Part shown: piece by piece, positions 10,607 to 22,140 of the stretch
How the letters are laid out: each line of letters opens with the position of its first letter
Numbering within the stretch: position 1 is the stretch's first letter
Source of the DNA: Saxidomus purpurata
Taxonomy: Eukaryota > Mollusca > Bivalvia > Venerida > Veneridae
Reading direction: 5' to 3'
DNA: 64,000 nt
Assembly (NCBI GenBank): GCA_022818135.1
Contig: JAFMSR010000006.1
Coordinates: 34,388,997-34,452,996 of the forward strand
Program-made: the position numbers and the translations under genes
Notes under the pieces: generated by a model
What the model was told of the DNA's origin: nothing
Databases searched by the model: none
Seen by the model: the letters and a program-made list of their open reading frames with translations, nothing else

Positions 10607-10985
10607 TTAATGCAATATACGCCAAAAATCCTTGTCAAAAAGAATTCTTTCAACAGTTGCACTCTTTGGTGTCCACAACAAAAAATCACAAAAAATGGCT
10701 TTGCACTCTACCATTTGCACTTGGTAATAGTATTTATGTATTCTTTTAAGTTTAGGCGCTCCATTTTCAATTACAGTGAAACATAAGTTTTGTTTCTGAT
10801 TTGGTTTCAGCTCATCTATCTCAAGTGGTGACGTTTTCTTTAGTATTTGGGGACAATTTATCTCTAGTACCCCTACCAGTACTCCATCTTTGTCCCGGAT
10901 TATACCATCTGGACTAGCCTTCATCCATGGTTAATATGGGTTAACCCAGAATCAAGTCTTGAATTTACTTTAACCATCTCTGAAC
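10607..10985 (-). pseudogene. YqaJ-like nuclease fossil 1
   Basis: Reads KASPDGIIRDKDG ... GVLEINCPQILKK ... HKYYYQVQMVECKAIFCDF ... SATVERILFDKDFW, the C-terminal half of a YqaJ/lambda-exonuclease-like domain. The E-x-K catalytic pair is E-x-N here (LEIN). An in-frame TAA interrupts the preceding NPY-PWMKASPDG segment near 10937. YqaJ nucleases occur in viral and phage recombination systems and in ISL2EU-type eukaryotic transposons with THAP proteins. This copy is dead. Confidence 0.7.
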
Positions 10986-11009
10986 AAATAAGGTTCAAAC
11001 CCCTCATCC

Positions 11010-11185
11010 TCATGTTGTTTTCCGTAAAGCATTATAAGCTGGCATTTGCATTTTGTCTATGTCCCCACAGATCTCTGTTTAAAAGATAAAATAAGCCCCT
11101 TCTGCTTTGGGATCCAGCAACATCTTTAGCGTTCGATGCTGTTGCCCCTCCTTCCGATAGAATGTCAGTTTTGTGTTAACCAAAA
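11010..11185 (-). pseudogene. coding-like remnant, unrecognised
   Basis: One minus-strand frame reads KLTFYRKEGQQHRTLKMLL ... AEGAYFIF, an in-frame stop, then TEICGDIDKMQMPAYNALRK. The composition looks protein-like and it lies just upstream of the YqaJ fossil. No family recognised. Confidence 0.25.
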
Positions 11186-11743
11186 TCTCTTTATTATGTA
11201 CTTACCTGTAAAGGTATGAGAAGCCTAAATCAGTGAAAACCGGAAGCAGGTTGTTTTGTCTAGGGAACATGCAGACCTACACTATGTGTTTGATTGCTGA
11301 TTGGCTGAAAGTAAGTGGATGCATACAAGAAAAATTATTTTTGAATTAATCGGTGGTTGATAGATCATAAATGAAATATGAAGAGAAAAATCTGGATATA
11401 AATTATAATCAAAATAGTTGGTATTTGAAAATACTGAAATGGGGGTGGTGTCATTCAGCTCCAAATTACTGGCATAAAGTATTGGATCACATGTATAAAT
11501 TTTGTTATTTTTATGTGGGACTAAGATGATTCTACAAAATAAAGTTCATTTCAGCAGTCGGTGAGATTTAGGTGGGTAGTCGCACCGGAAGAAAACTATA
11601 TAATGTAAGTCTATGGAAATGTATTTAGGCGTCTCATACCTAAAGATGGCATCGTCAAAAATGTCTAGATACTTAGCCTTGCCTGGAACCACTGTTTCCT
11701 AGCCTTGCTTGCTTGTCCACTTTTAAGCTAGTTTTCTTCCTAG

Positions 11744-12350
11744 AGCATACAAGGCTGGTTCCCCTCCTCTTTATTGTAGATATTAACAGCGCTGGCATAC
11801 ATGTCACACCACATATGCGTTGATTGGTTGCATTGAAATGATAAAAAACACACCAAAAATATTATAATATACACTTGACAATTAAAAAAATATAAATAAA
11901 CTATTTTTATGTAGTTGTGTTCCAGACTGACACTGCGTAACTCTGTATGGGAAAAATGAAAACTAAACTATGTATAGAGTTGAAAATGGGCAATGTTTAT
12001 TTTTGCCAAACTATTTCACAAACATTGCCAAACTATTAAAACAAAGGTAAAATAAAATATTTTTAGACCTAGATTTAACATTTTTCCACATCTGGGTGCA
12101 AACAACCCGCCAGAAGGGAAACTGGCTCCTTTTGGACCTCTGCATATGAAAGAGAAGTAATTGGTTATAGTACACTTGATAATGTTTGTTGCTTATATAG
12201 TTCAAACTGAGAATGTTCAAATACCATCTGGCCCACCTCTGTGGTGTAAGTGGTATTATCTGAATATATCTGTCATATGTGTAACACCACAAGTGCATAC
12301 AAGGCTGGTTCCCCTCCTCTTTATTGTAGATAACAGTGCTGTCATACGTG
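11744..12350. repeat. direct repeat pair ~550 bp apart
   Basis: GCATACAAGGCTGGTTCCCC and the following ~45 bp (CTCCTCTTTATTGTAGATA ... CAGTGCTGTCATAC) occur near 11746-11810 and again near 12295-12350, with small differences. The second copy abuts an LTR-like sequence. The intervening DNA is AT-rich and non-coding. Confidence 0.55.
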
Positions 12351-12794
12351 TAACTCCACTTTGACACTTTTTAATTTTTCCATTGGCTGATTACAATTAA
12401 CAGGCTCCAACCATTTTTGAATCAACTAAAATGTTTAGGCTATATAAGTTAAGTCAGTCAGTCTTAAAAGGTCTTCGTCTTCATCTTCAAGTTAACTGTA
12501 CAATAGAAACATCTAAATTTACTTATTAAGACATAATTTGGTGCTAGCTTAAATATATTGTGTCATTGGAATACTTTAACTTGCATAATTTGGAACTTCA
12601 CATTAAATGTACTATTGAGGAAGAATTATTGAATTCTATTTGGACATTGTATGCTGTTGTTGTTTGTTAGTATTATAATTAATCCATCACATGAACAAAA
12701 GTATAAAACTATATGAACTTCTTGAGCTCGTGACCGCACAATAAGGACCAACTAACCGTACAACCGAGGTGTAACAGTGGCGACCCTTGAGCTA
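12349..12794 (+). mobile_element. LTR-like sequence with primer-binding-site-like motif
   Basis: A segment starts TGTAACTCC, has a TATATAAG box at 12441-12448 and ends GGTGTAACA at 12776. It is followed at once by GTGGCGACCC, which resembles the primer-binding region after Gypsy-type 5' LTRs. The promoter layout fits an LTR. No gag/pol follows (transposase fragments come next), so it is a solo or truncated 5' end. The left boundary is uncertain. Confidence 0.4.
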
Positions 12795-12872
12795 AAGATT
12801 CCCCCCGGTCACTAGCAGCTATCGCCTGGGCACCTTCGGTCACAGCTCACCTGCCTCCTCTTTTCAGACTAT

Positions 12873-13930
12873 TTTATTTAACTGAGTAATCCTTTGACTG
12901 ACTTCCTTTATCAGTTCCGGTATATGGCTTGCAGTAGGAAATGGTAGGTCTAGTATTGTGAAAAGTGTTTCAGCCCTTGACATACCCGTCGGGGTGTCCA
13001 TTATGGCCACAGCCCGATTGGTGTTGATGGCTGCTCTTTGGACCGTACTTTGAGTTCTTAGTCTTGGAATATGTCTTCAATTCACTTGATAAATAACCGA
13101 AAGTTTTGCATTTAAATGACAGTTTGACTGACTGAACTCATTGCAGAATCTGCATTTGGCTTTAGAGTGCTCCTGGCTTAATGTGTTTGTTATATTCAGT
13201 AGATTATCCATGTTTACTACACGGTTGCCTTTAAAGTCATTTTTCACTTTCTCAAGGTATCTGTGGATGCTCCTCTTTTCAGTCATGTCCTCTTTATTTA
13301 ACTGAGTAATCTTTTCACTGACTTCTTTTGTCAGTAACTGCAGATGGCTTGCAGTAAGAAATGGTAGGTCTAGTATTGTGAAAAGTGTTTCAGCCCTTGA
13401 TATACCTGGTGGGATGTCCATTATGGCCACAGTCCGATTGGTGTTGATGGCTGCTCTCTTCGGACCATACTTTGAGTTCTTCGTCTCGGAATATGTCTTC
13501 AATTCACTTGATAAATAGCCACAAGTTTTGCATTTAGATGATAGTTTGACAGACTTAACTTCATTGCAGAAAGCGCATTAATCTGCATTTGACTTTAGAG
13601 TGCTCCTTGCTGGTTGTGTTTGTTATATTCAGTAGATTGTCCATGTTTCCTACGCCGTTGCCTTTGAAGTCATTTATCTCTTTCTCAAGGTATCTTTGTC
13701 GAAGGTTGTATTTGCCTGTGGATGCTCCTCTTTTAATCCATGTCCTCTTTATTTAACTGAGTAATCTTTTGACTGACTTCTTTTGTCAGTATTCTGCAGA
13801 TGGCTTGCAGTAAGAAATGGTAGATCTAGCATTGTGAAAAGTGTTTCAGCCCTTGATATACCCATTGGGATGTCCATTATCACCACAGCCGGATTTGTAT
13901 TTGTAGTGTGTAGTCTCATTGTATTATCTT
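12873..13930 (-). pseudogene. triplicated fragment of a Mutator-like transposase zinc domain
   Basis: Three tandem copies, starting near 12873, 13293 and 13748 (spacing 420 and 455 bp), encode the same protein piece on the minus strand. It reads NMDNLLNITNT ... KCRFCNE ... KCKTCGYLSSELKTYS, then AINTNRTVAIMDIPPGISRA and LDLPFLTASHLQLL. The CxxC...CxxC pair and the N-R-x-AxxxIPxG helix correspond to the N-terminal domain seen at 3280-4520, but the sequence is clearly different. Copies carry frameshifts and stops; the middle one has the longest open stretch (13077-13502). The third is cut at ~13930 by the next repeat element. This is segmental duplication of a dead transposase exon. Confidence 0.6.
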
Positions 13931-13935
13931 TTATT

Positions 13936-15033
13936 TTTATGCCCCCGAAGGGTGGCATATTAAAATCGCACCGTCTGTCCGTCTGACCGTCTGTCCGTCC
14001 GTCCGTCTGACCGTCTGTCCGTCCGTCCGTGCGTCCCCACTTACAAATTCGTGTCCGGACTGTAACTTTGTCATGCATTGAAGGATTTTAAAATAACTTG
14101 GCACACATGTCTAGCACATCAAGAGGACATGTCGCGTGCAAGACCCACATCCCTACCTCAAAGGTGAAGGTCACACTTGGAGTATGAAGGTTATGGAATC
14201 CTCTATATATGCACACATTCGTGTCCGGACTGTAACTTTGTCATGCATTGAAGGATTTTAAAATAACTAGGCACACATGTCTAGCACATCAAGACGACGT
14301 GTAGCGTGCAAGACCCACGTCCCTAGCTCAAAGGTCAAGGTCATACTTAGAGTTTGAAGGTAATGGATTCCTCCATATAAGCATATATGCACACATTCGT
14401 GTCCGGACTGTAACTTTGTCATGCATTGAAGGATTTTAAAATAACTTGGCACAAATGTCTAGCACATCAAGACGACGTGTCGCGTGCAAGACCCACGTCC
14501 CTAGCTCAAAGGTCAAGGTCATACTTAGAGTTTGAAGGTAATGGATTCCTCTATATAAGCATATATGCACACATTCGTGTCCGGACTGTAACTTTGTCAT
14601 GCCTTGAAGGATTTTAAAATAATTTGGCACAAATGTCTAGCACATCAAGATGACGTGTCGCGTGCATGACCCACATCCCTACCACAAAGGTCAAGGTCAC
14701 ACTTTGAGTTTATAGGTAATGGAATCCTGTATATATGCATACATTTGTGTCCGGACTATAACTTTATTATGCTTTGAAGGATTTTAAAATAACTGTGCAC
14801 AAATGTCTAGCACATCAAGCGGATGTGTCGCATGCAAGACCCAAGTCCCTACCTCAAAGGTCAAGGTCACACTTAGTGTTTAAAGTAATGGAATACTGTA
14901 TGCATGATTACTCTGTCATGCATGGAAGGATTTTAAAATTACATAGCACATTTATTGAGCACATGGAGAGGACACAGACTGTGAGGCACCTCTTTCGGGG
15001 GCATTCGTCACTTGGGAGGGACAGCTCTTGTTA
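13936..15033. mobile_element. non-coding TIR element with 170-178 bp tandem core
   Basis: It opens TTTTTATGCCCCCGAAGGG and closes with TTTCGGGGGCATTC then ACAGCTCTTGTT, giving short inverted ends. After a GTCCGTCTGACCGTC simple tract come five copies of a unit beginning GTGTCCGGACTGTAACTTTG at 14051, 14221, 14399, 14577 and 14747. Each unit includes CTCAAAGGTCAAGGTCA(C/T)AC. This is a widespread style of bivalve repeat; it encodes nothing. Confidence 0.7.
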
Positions 15034-15448
15034 GGATAAGAAACTGCAAGTCCTGCATTTAAATGTTAGGTGGTGGCATTCTGTTTTGGCATAACTTTGT
15101 TCTATAAAACTTCTTCTTTCCCAAGTAATGTATCAAATGTATGTGTATTAAGTACAGGGAATCCCTATAAGATGCTCCATACAATACAATGGCCAGCGAA
15201 GTGGATCACTTTTTACTGTTCCATTAATTAAATATGTTGAAGATTACCATTAGATTCTACATTCAAACCGCCAATTTCCTTCATCAGCAGACTTTAAAAA
15301 ATGAAAACTTGTTCACTGTCAATAGATAACTCCCCAAATAAAAACTTAGCAACCATAGGCCTTCACCTAATATGGTCAATGTTTGTCCAAAGGTGACAAA
15401 CTGATCAGGTTACCAAAAGTTAATAACTCCATTACTCGAAGTTAATTA
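15034..15448. other. no recognisable feature
   Basis: AT-rich DNA between two repeat blocks. Confidence 0.4.
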
Positions 15449-15787
15449 TTCCAGCATTTATCCATAATAATACTGAATCACCAAATCAACACAAAACCTT
15501 GCATTATATCTAAGAGTATAACAATGACGCTAAGTCGCTCTTTGTAGACATTTCCCCATTATCACCGTCATCATTCATTTCTACTCCAGCTTTTCTGTTT
15601 GTTTTATCTTGGGTGTTCCAGCATTTATCCATAATAATACTGAATCACCAAATCAACACAAAACCTTGCATTATATCTAAGAGTACAAAAATGACGCTAA
15701 GTCGCTCTTTGTAGACATTTCCCCATTATCACCGTCATCATTCATTTCTACTCCAGCTTTTCTGTTTGTTTTATCTTGGGTGTTTTG
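15449..15787. repeat. 169-bp tandem duplication
   Basis: CCAGCATTTATCCATAATAA begins at 15449 and again at 15618. The two units are almost identical (one visible difference, GTATAACA versus GTACAAAA). A recent local duplication. Confidence 0.85.
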
Positions 15788-16291
15788 CTCTATTTATGCC
15801 TTCTTGAATCTCTTTATTTTAACAAATAATTGCTACTGAAATAAAACATCCTTCCTGAAGGGTAAGTTCCAACAAAATCTTCAATTCAGAACTTCCAACT
15901 TCTTGACTCTTTACAAGTTGAAGGATCATCACATTATGAATAGCTATGACAGACTAATTAGGCTATTATTCTTGGCTTCGCACATCTGGGTATTGAAAAA
16001 ATTATTTACATTCGGGAAAGGTGATTCCTTGGCTGTCATCGCTGGTCTCTATGCATCTTTAACTTTGAATAATATAATAACCAAGATTAGAAATGAAAGA
16101 AGACGACGATCTTCCATTACCTTGAAACTATCAGATTGTTTTGATAATAATTCTATGTCGTCAAGAGCTTTTTGTTTTGTTTAAGATAAATTTAAACATT
16201 ATATAAGTCAATGATAAAGACCGAGTTTTCACCTTCTACTGAATGAAGAAATGAATGTGACCTAATAATCAGATTGGTTAACTGGTCAGTA
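15788..16291. other. no clear gene
   Basis: A 93-codon plus-strand open frame (15903-16184) has no recognisable motif and is bracketed by repeats; I do not call it a gene. Confidence 0.4.
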
Positions 16292-16330
16292 TGACGTCAC
16301 GACAAAGCTGAGAATATAATGTATATAAAA
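16292..16330 (+). promoter_or_regulatory. CRE plus TATA box, promoter-like
   Basis: TGACGTCA (16292-16299) lies 22 bp upstream of a TATATAAAA (16322-16330). The arrangement is that of a core promoter or an LTR promoter. No ORF of note follows before the repeat block at 16530, so it may be a relic. Confidence 0.35.
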
Positions 16331-16529
16331 ATAAGAACTGCGACAATGAGGCAGCTTATTCATTTGAACCACAGAACAAAGAACAAGATAATACCAGTTC
16401 TGGTGATGTTTTTTTTTAACTAGAGACTTTTTGTGATGAACAGATGAATGACAACCTCCTGTGTACTCTACATTTACATAATGACAACCCTTAAAACTCC
16501 TAGCACCACTTCAATTACATTTTATTAAG

Positions 16530-17427
16530 CAGGTTTTTTTTAAAAAACCTACTTATTAGAATAGCGATGTCGTATGTCGGGCGTCAAACATTGGTTTCCG
16601 TTGGATAACTTTAGTTAGGAGTGACCAATTGCAATGAAACTTGGTGTGTAGGTAGCTTGCGGGGAGACGTCGCTTGGGATTGTATTTGGGGTCACTAGGG
16701 TCAAGGTCACTGTTACTAAAAATAGAAAAACGGTTTCCGCTCAATAACTCAAGCTAGGAGTGACCAATTACAATGAAACTTGGTCTGTAGGTAGCTTGCG
16801 TGGAGACGCCGCTTGGGATTGCATTTGTGGTCACTAGGGTCAAGGTCAAGGTCACAGTTACTAAAAATAGAAAAATGGTTTCCGCTCAATAAATCAAGTT
16901 CAGAGTGACCAATTACAATGAAACTTGGTCTGTAGGTAGCTTGCGTGGAGACGCCGCTTGGGATTGCATTTGGGGTCACTAGGGTCAAGGTCAAGGTCAC
17001 TGTAACTAAAAATAGAAAAATAGTTTCCACTGAATAACTCAAGTTAGGAGTGACTAATTGCAATCAAACTCAGTGTGTAGGTAGCTTGTGTAGAGAGGAA
17101 GCTTGGGATTGCATTAGGGGTCACTTGGTTCAAGGTCAAGGGCACTGTTACTAAAAATAGAAAAATGGTTTCCACTCAATAACTTGAGTTAGGAGTGACC
17201 AATTGTAATGAAACTTGGTGTGTAGGTAGCTTGCGTGGAGAGGAAGCTTTGGGTCACTAGGGTCAAGGTCACTAGGGTCAAGGTCAAGGTCACTGTTACT
17301 AAAAATAGATTTTTATTTAATTTTAGTTTTTTGATTGTTTTAAGCAAAAAAAAATTTTTTCGGGGTCAAGGTCACTAGGGTCAAGGTCAAGGTCAGTGTA
17401 ACTAAAAATAGATTTTTATTTATCTTT
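16530..17427. repeat. ~144-bp tandem repeat block with AAGGTCAAGGTCA motifs
   Basis: Five units follow an AAGCAGGTTTTTTTTAAAAA start; AGTGACCAATT anchors them at 16620, 16762, 16906, 17050 and 17196 (spacing 142-146). Each unit ends in GGGTCAAGGTCAAGGTCACTG and TACTAAAAATAG. The tail decays into a GGTCACTAGGGTCAAGGTCA simple array. Non-coding. Confidence 0.75.
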
Positions 17428-18080
17428 AACCAGGTTTTCCGAAGGAAAATTCCTGGTTATTAGATTGGGGTATGTCGGCGGGCGGGCGGTGGGTGGGTGG
17501 GCATAAACAATTTCTTCTGTGCGCAACTCCTCCTACATTTCTCAACGGATTTCAACCAAACTTTCACAGAAGTATTGTCATGAAGTGCCCTGGCGCATAT
17601 TGTCGGGGTTTTGTGATTTGGTCATTTTTGACAGAATTATGGCCCTTTGCTTTTTTTTCACATGTAATTCTTCTGTGCGCAACTCCTCCTACATTTCTCA
17701 ACGGATTTCAACCAAACTTTCACAGAAGTATTGTCATGAAGTGCCCTGGCGCATATTGTCCGGGTTTTGTGATTTGGTCATTTTTGACAGAGTTATGGCC
17801 CTTTGTTTGTTTTCACATATGTAATTCTTCTGTGCGCAACTCCTTCTACACTTCTCAAGGGATTTCAACCAAACTTTCACAGAATTATTGTCACCAAGTG
17901 CCCTGGCGCATATTGTCGGGGTTTTGTGATTTGATCATTTTTGACAGAATTATGGGCCTTTGTTTTTTTCCACATAATGTAATATATATAGAGAAATACT
18001 CTTCTGTGTGAAACTCCTACATTTCTCAAGGGATTTCAACCAAACTTTCACAGAACTATAATTGTGAACTAAAGAATTTT
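17428..18080. repeat. ~157-bp tandem repeat block
   Basis: After AACCAGGTTTTCCGAAGGAA and a GGCGGGCGGTGGGTGGG tract, units starting CTTCTGTGCGCAACTCCT occur at 17513, 17671 and 17826, plus a partial one at 18000. Because the unit length is near a multiple of 3, repeat-encoded frames stay open across it; I do not regard them as genes. Confidence 0.75.
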
Positions 18081-18640
18081 GAATATATAATGTTCTGCCC
18101 CAGGTCATCCGTCCGTCCGTTAGCAATTTTGTGTCTCCTTATTTAAGTATATATAAAAGGGAGAATACTCTGTTATTATAAAAGGGAGAATACTCTGTTA
18201 TTACTGTCTATTTTTAGAATAGATTATTTATTTTTTTTATTTATTTTTAGTTTTTAGATTGTTTTAAGCAAAAAAAATTTTTTTCGGTCAAGGTCACTTG
18301 GCTCAAGGTCAAGGTCACTGTTACTAAAATAGATTTTTATTTATTTTTAGTATTTTGATTGTTTTAAGCAAAAAAAAAATTTTCGCGGTCAAGGTCACTA
18401 GGGTCAAGGTCAAGGCTAGGGTCAAGGTCACTGTTATTAAAAATAGATTTTTATTTATTTTTAGTTTTTAGATTGTTTTAAGCAAAAACAAATGGGGGGT
18501 CAAGGTCACTAGGGTCAAGGTCACTGTAACTAAAAATGTTAAAAAAAATTTAGTTTTTAAATTGAAGCAAAAAAAAATTTGGGCCCAAGGTCACAAGGGT
18601 CAAGGTCAAGGGCACTGTAACTAAGATAGGGAGGAGTCAA
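18081..18640. repeat. degenerate GGTCA/AT-rich simple array
   Basis: Repeats of AGGGTCAAGGTCACTGT alternate with TTTTTATTTATTTTTAG and GTTTTAAGCAAAAAAAATTT. A short GGGAGAATACTCTGTTATTA duplication lies at ~18159-18202. This is decay of the preceding repeat families. Confidence 0.6.
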
Positions 18641-18649
18641 GATGACTGG

Positions 18650-19836
18650 TTTTTTTAGCTCGACTATTCGAAGAATAAGGAGACTATTGCACTCGCCCCG
18701 GCGTCGGCGTCTGCGTTGGTTAAAGTTTTTAATAAAGTCAAATATCTTGAATACTATCAAAGGTATTGACTTGAAACTCAAAATATATCTTTACCATCAA
18801 CATCTACACCTGAGGAAACAATCCCCATAACTCTGTTTTGATTTTTGACAGATTTATGCCCCTTTTTAACTTAGAATTTTTGGTTAAAGTTTTTTATAAA
18901 TTCAAATATCTTGCATATTATTAAAGGTTTTGGCTTGAAACTCAAAATATATCTTTACCATCAACATCTACACCTGAGGAAACAATCCTCATAACTCTGT
19001 TTTGATTTTTTACAGATTTATGCCCCTTTTTAACTTAGAATTTTTTGTTAAAGTTTTTAATAAAGTCAAATATCCTGAATACTATCAAAGGTATTGACTT
19101 GAAACTTAAACTGTATGTTTACCATCAACATCTACAATCCCCATAACTCTGTTTTGATTTTTGACAGATTTATGCCCCTTTTTAACTTAGAATATTTGGT
19201 AAAAGATTTTATAAAGTCAAATGTTTTGAATACTATCAAAGGTATTGACTTGAAACTCAAAGTATGTGTCTACCATCAACATCTACATCTGAGGAAACAA
19301 TCCCCATAACTCTGTTTTGATTTTTGACAGATTTATGCCCCTTTTTAACTTTGATTTTTTTTATGGACTTAAAATGTATGTTTACTGTCAACATCTTCAC
19401 CAATGTTTTTGATTTTTGACATTTATGTCCCTTTTAACTTAGAATTTTTTCACAGTTTTTACCAGACTAACATGGAAATACTCGAAATGGCTAATTTCTT
19501 TTGTTATATCATAGAATAATTATGCAGCATGCAGCGGTCATGCTTTTTTAATTCTATACATTTCAATTTTGAAAAGTTACAAAGTTATTCATGATCAAAT
19601 TTACAAGGTTATGTATTTCTTTGAAATTATCCCCTCCTCCCTCCACTTGGCTTACAGAATCCAGAGTAAGGCTTTGAATGTAATGTACATTTACAAAGGT
19701 CTTTGAACAAGTTTCATATCTTTGACCTTAATTCTTACAGACAATTACACAATACTCCTGTTCTTTGACAAAAAACCCATTTTACCAACAACCTTTCGAA
19801 TAGTCGAGCGTGCTGTCATGTGACAGCTCTTGTTTA
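18650..19836. mobile_element. non-coding TIR element with ~170-bp tandem core
   Basis: Inverted ends: AGCTCGACTATTCGAAG near 18656 and CTTTCGAATAGTCGAGC near 19793, the right end running on to GACAGCTCTTGTT. Internal units repeat TTGACTTGAAACTCAAA ... ACCATCAACATCTACACCTG ... TTTTGACAGATTTATGCCCC at roughly 170-bp spacing. Same general architecture as 13936-15033 but a different family. Confidence 0.7.
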
Positions 19837-20340
19837 ATTCTACAATTTCTACAGGCGCTGTTTAAACCTGCTTTGGCAGCATTGCCGCGTCTTCTTGTTT
19901 TACTGGTGTAACAAAATTTACACAATATCTGTGCTTACCTTAACAAATATTCACCTGTTTACATCAAACGATCAGACTTCAACATTTCTGCCACCATCTT
20001 TTGCAGCTTCTGTTAAGTGTTTATTGTGCGGAATTCTGCAGGTCTATTTGAGGTCCGAAAATGTTCATGAATACATGTGGATTTTGCTGTTTAAAATCAA
20101 TTTTGTCAAAATAATTATTAGTACATGTGTTAATTGTTATAAGTAATCGACAATTTCCCGTACATCAGATTTCAACAACAGGCTTCGTACTACACTCAGA
20201 AAAACAAAGACAACAGTATTTATAAATGAAAGTAAAAACATTTAAACACGGTATTCATTGTCTAAACAATTTCCATATTTTAAAAATAACTAATCAGGCC
20301 CGCACAATACCTGTAGAATAAACCTGTCCATCAACACTTT
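19837..20340. other. no recognisable feature
   Basis: AT-rich DNA; an 83-codon frame at 19895-20146 has no family signal. Confidence 0.4.
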
Positions 20341-20462
20341 TGATTGGCTACACGGTTCCCGAATATAGTTTCACGGTTTGAGTCACTCTGATTGGCTACA
20401 CGGTTCCCGAATATAGTTTCACGGTTTGAGTCACTCTGATTGGCTACACGGATTTAACCAAA
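20341..20462. repeat. 49-bp tandem repeat containing CCAAT-type boxes
   Basis: TGATTGGCTACACGGTTCCC recurs at 20341, 20390 and (partly) 20439, each with ATTGGCTA (a reverse CCAAT box) and TTTCACGGTTTGAGTCACTC. Spacing is exactly 49 bp. Confidence 0.7.
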
Positions 20463-22140
20463 CTGAAAACGATAACGGTTTACGGTGCGGTTACCGTTAA
20501 TCTAGAACTCAAGGAAGTGAAAGGCTGGCGGTATTTTGGGTAAAGAAACTAGAAGCTATTTTGTATTCAAAAGCTAAATTATGAATTTTTTGACAATTTC
20601 ATGAGGCATTATAAATCCAGTCTTGAATGAGCAGATCTGGCTGGATTACCACTTCTTAGTTTGATCGAGATTTATTTTAAAACAGAGGACTATTGATTTT
20701 CACAAGCAATTAATTGGTTACTGACAAAAGGACATCTGACTTTTGGCCACTAGAGCTTAATACATTTTGTATTCAAAACAGTAAGCACATTGTACAGCCA
20801 TTTGATAACAAAATGTAAATTCAAATCCACAAAACCAGCTGCAAATCCTGTATAATATATTTATTGCATATGAATTTTGAATTTTAAAGTGAATAGACAT
20901 CTACCTAAAGAACTCTCTCTTTAAGTCCTCCAAAATCCTCTCCCAATGCCCCTGTGAAGGCAATTTTCACTGGACACAGCCAGTTAAATGCTGTTTTCTG
21001 TACACAGCATCGTAATGAGTCCCAGAGTTTCTGCCTATGAAAGAGCAAAACTGTTTGTCTGTCTTCAAGTATTAATGTTTTCTCCCACTGTCTTTAGGTA
21101 AAAGAATAATAATTATGAAGGTGTAAGTTGTCGTCTACCAGTGTTTGCTTTTTATTTTGTGAAATGGTGTGATCATCATTTTGTCTTTGTTCCTGATCAG
21201 CTTTCATTACGACACATCCAAGTTTTTTTAATCTGTACCAAAAATACTAGGCCATAAAATTTTGACAGGAATAGACAGACTGATAAATTTAATATGAAAG
21301 GGTTTAGTGTCTATCATGCATTTTATTCCATGAAGAAAGTTCTTTGGTTTCCAGGTTTTGCTGCAAAATATTCATGACTGTATTTTTATACTCTGGCAAT
21401 TGGTTTCTATTTTCCATGCTTTTGCTTTATGCCTGAGTTATACTTATCAGAATAGTTTTGTAAATTTGGTTGAATACTTAACGGAAAAGTTTGCATCGAA
21501 TTAACATTTGAACATGAGAAATTTTTCTTTCAGTTGGAATGCTCATACACATAGCACACAGTCACTCACGATTGCCTTCGAAGTGAATGCACTATTCCAA
21601 GTATTTGATAGATTGGATAAAACATTCAGTTCACTTTAGTGCATAAAACATCGACTATTTGTAATACTAAGTATGAATATGTCTTGCAGTTAATGGATTT
21701 ATTGGTCCGACATGAGATGATGAAATGTGCAGCATATATTATGATCCGGAAAGGACATAAGCATATGATGGGTCCAGAGATGCCGAACAGAAAGTCTCCC
21801 AGTCACTGGACTTGTGTATGAGCTGGGAGCCAGTCCCTTGACTTGTGTATGAGCTGGGAGCCAGTCACTAGTTTTATGTATGAGCAGGGAGCAGATGGGT
21901 ATTATTCTTACTTCGGTGATATTGTCCTTCAAAAAAAGAATGCTTACTCAGCTTCTATAGTTAAACTTGCATATTTTCGGGAGATAATCTTAGAAAAGCA
22001 CAAAAAAGGATGGAAACCACTTTGAAGGGTATACAATTCCAGGAATATTTTCCAGCATTGCAGAAATCATTGAATTTTCACTTTGGAGTATAGATTCCAG
22101 CTTGTTCTATAATATTTGTAGTAACTTTAAAAAAAAGTAG
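20463..22140. other. no clear gene; short tandem repeat at 21803-21895
   Basis: GACTTGTGTATGAGCTGGGAGCCAGTC is repeated about 2.5 times at ~38-39 bp spacing near 21808-21895. The remaining sequence is AT-rich. A 60-codon frame at 21639-21821 has no recognisable motif. Confidence 0.4.

Noticed and set aside
13783..13986. Plus-strand ORF over the third transposase copy
   Set aside because: Antisense shadow of the zinc-domain fragment.
15903..16184. 93-codon ORF next to tandem duplication
   Set aside because: No motif, no splice context and low complexity; insufficient support for a gene.
17472..18011. 179-codon open frame on the plus strand
   Set aside because: Produced by a ~157-bp tandem repeat with near-multiple-of-3 period; two frames are open at once and the protein is just the repeat.
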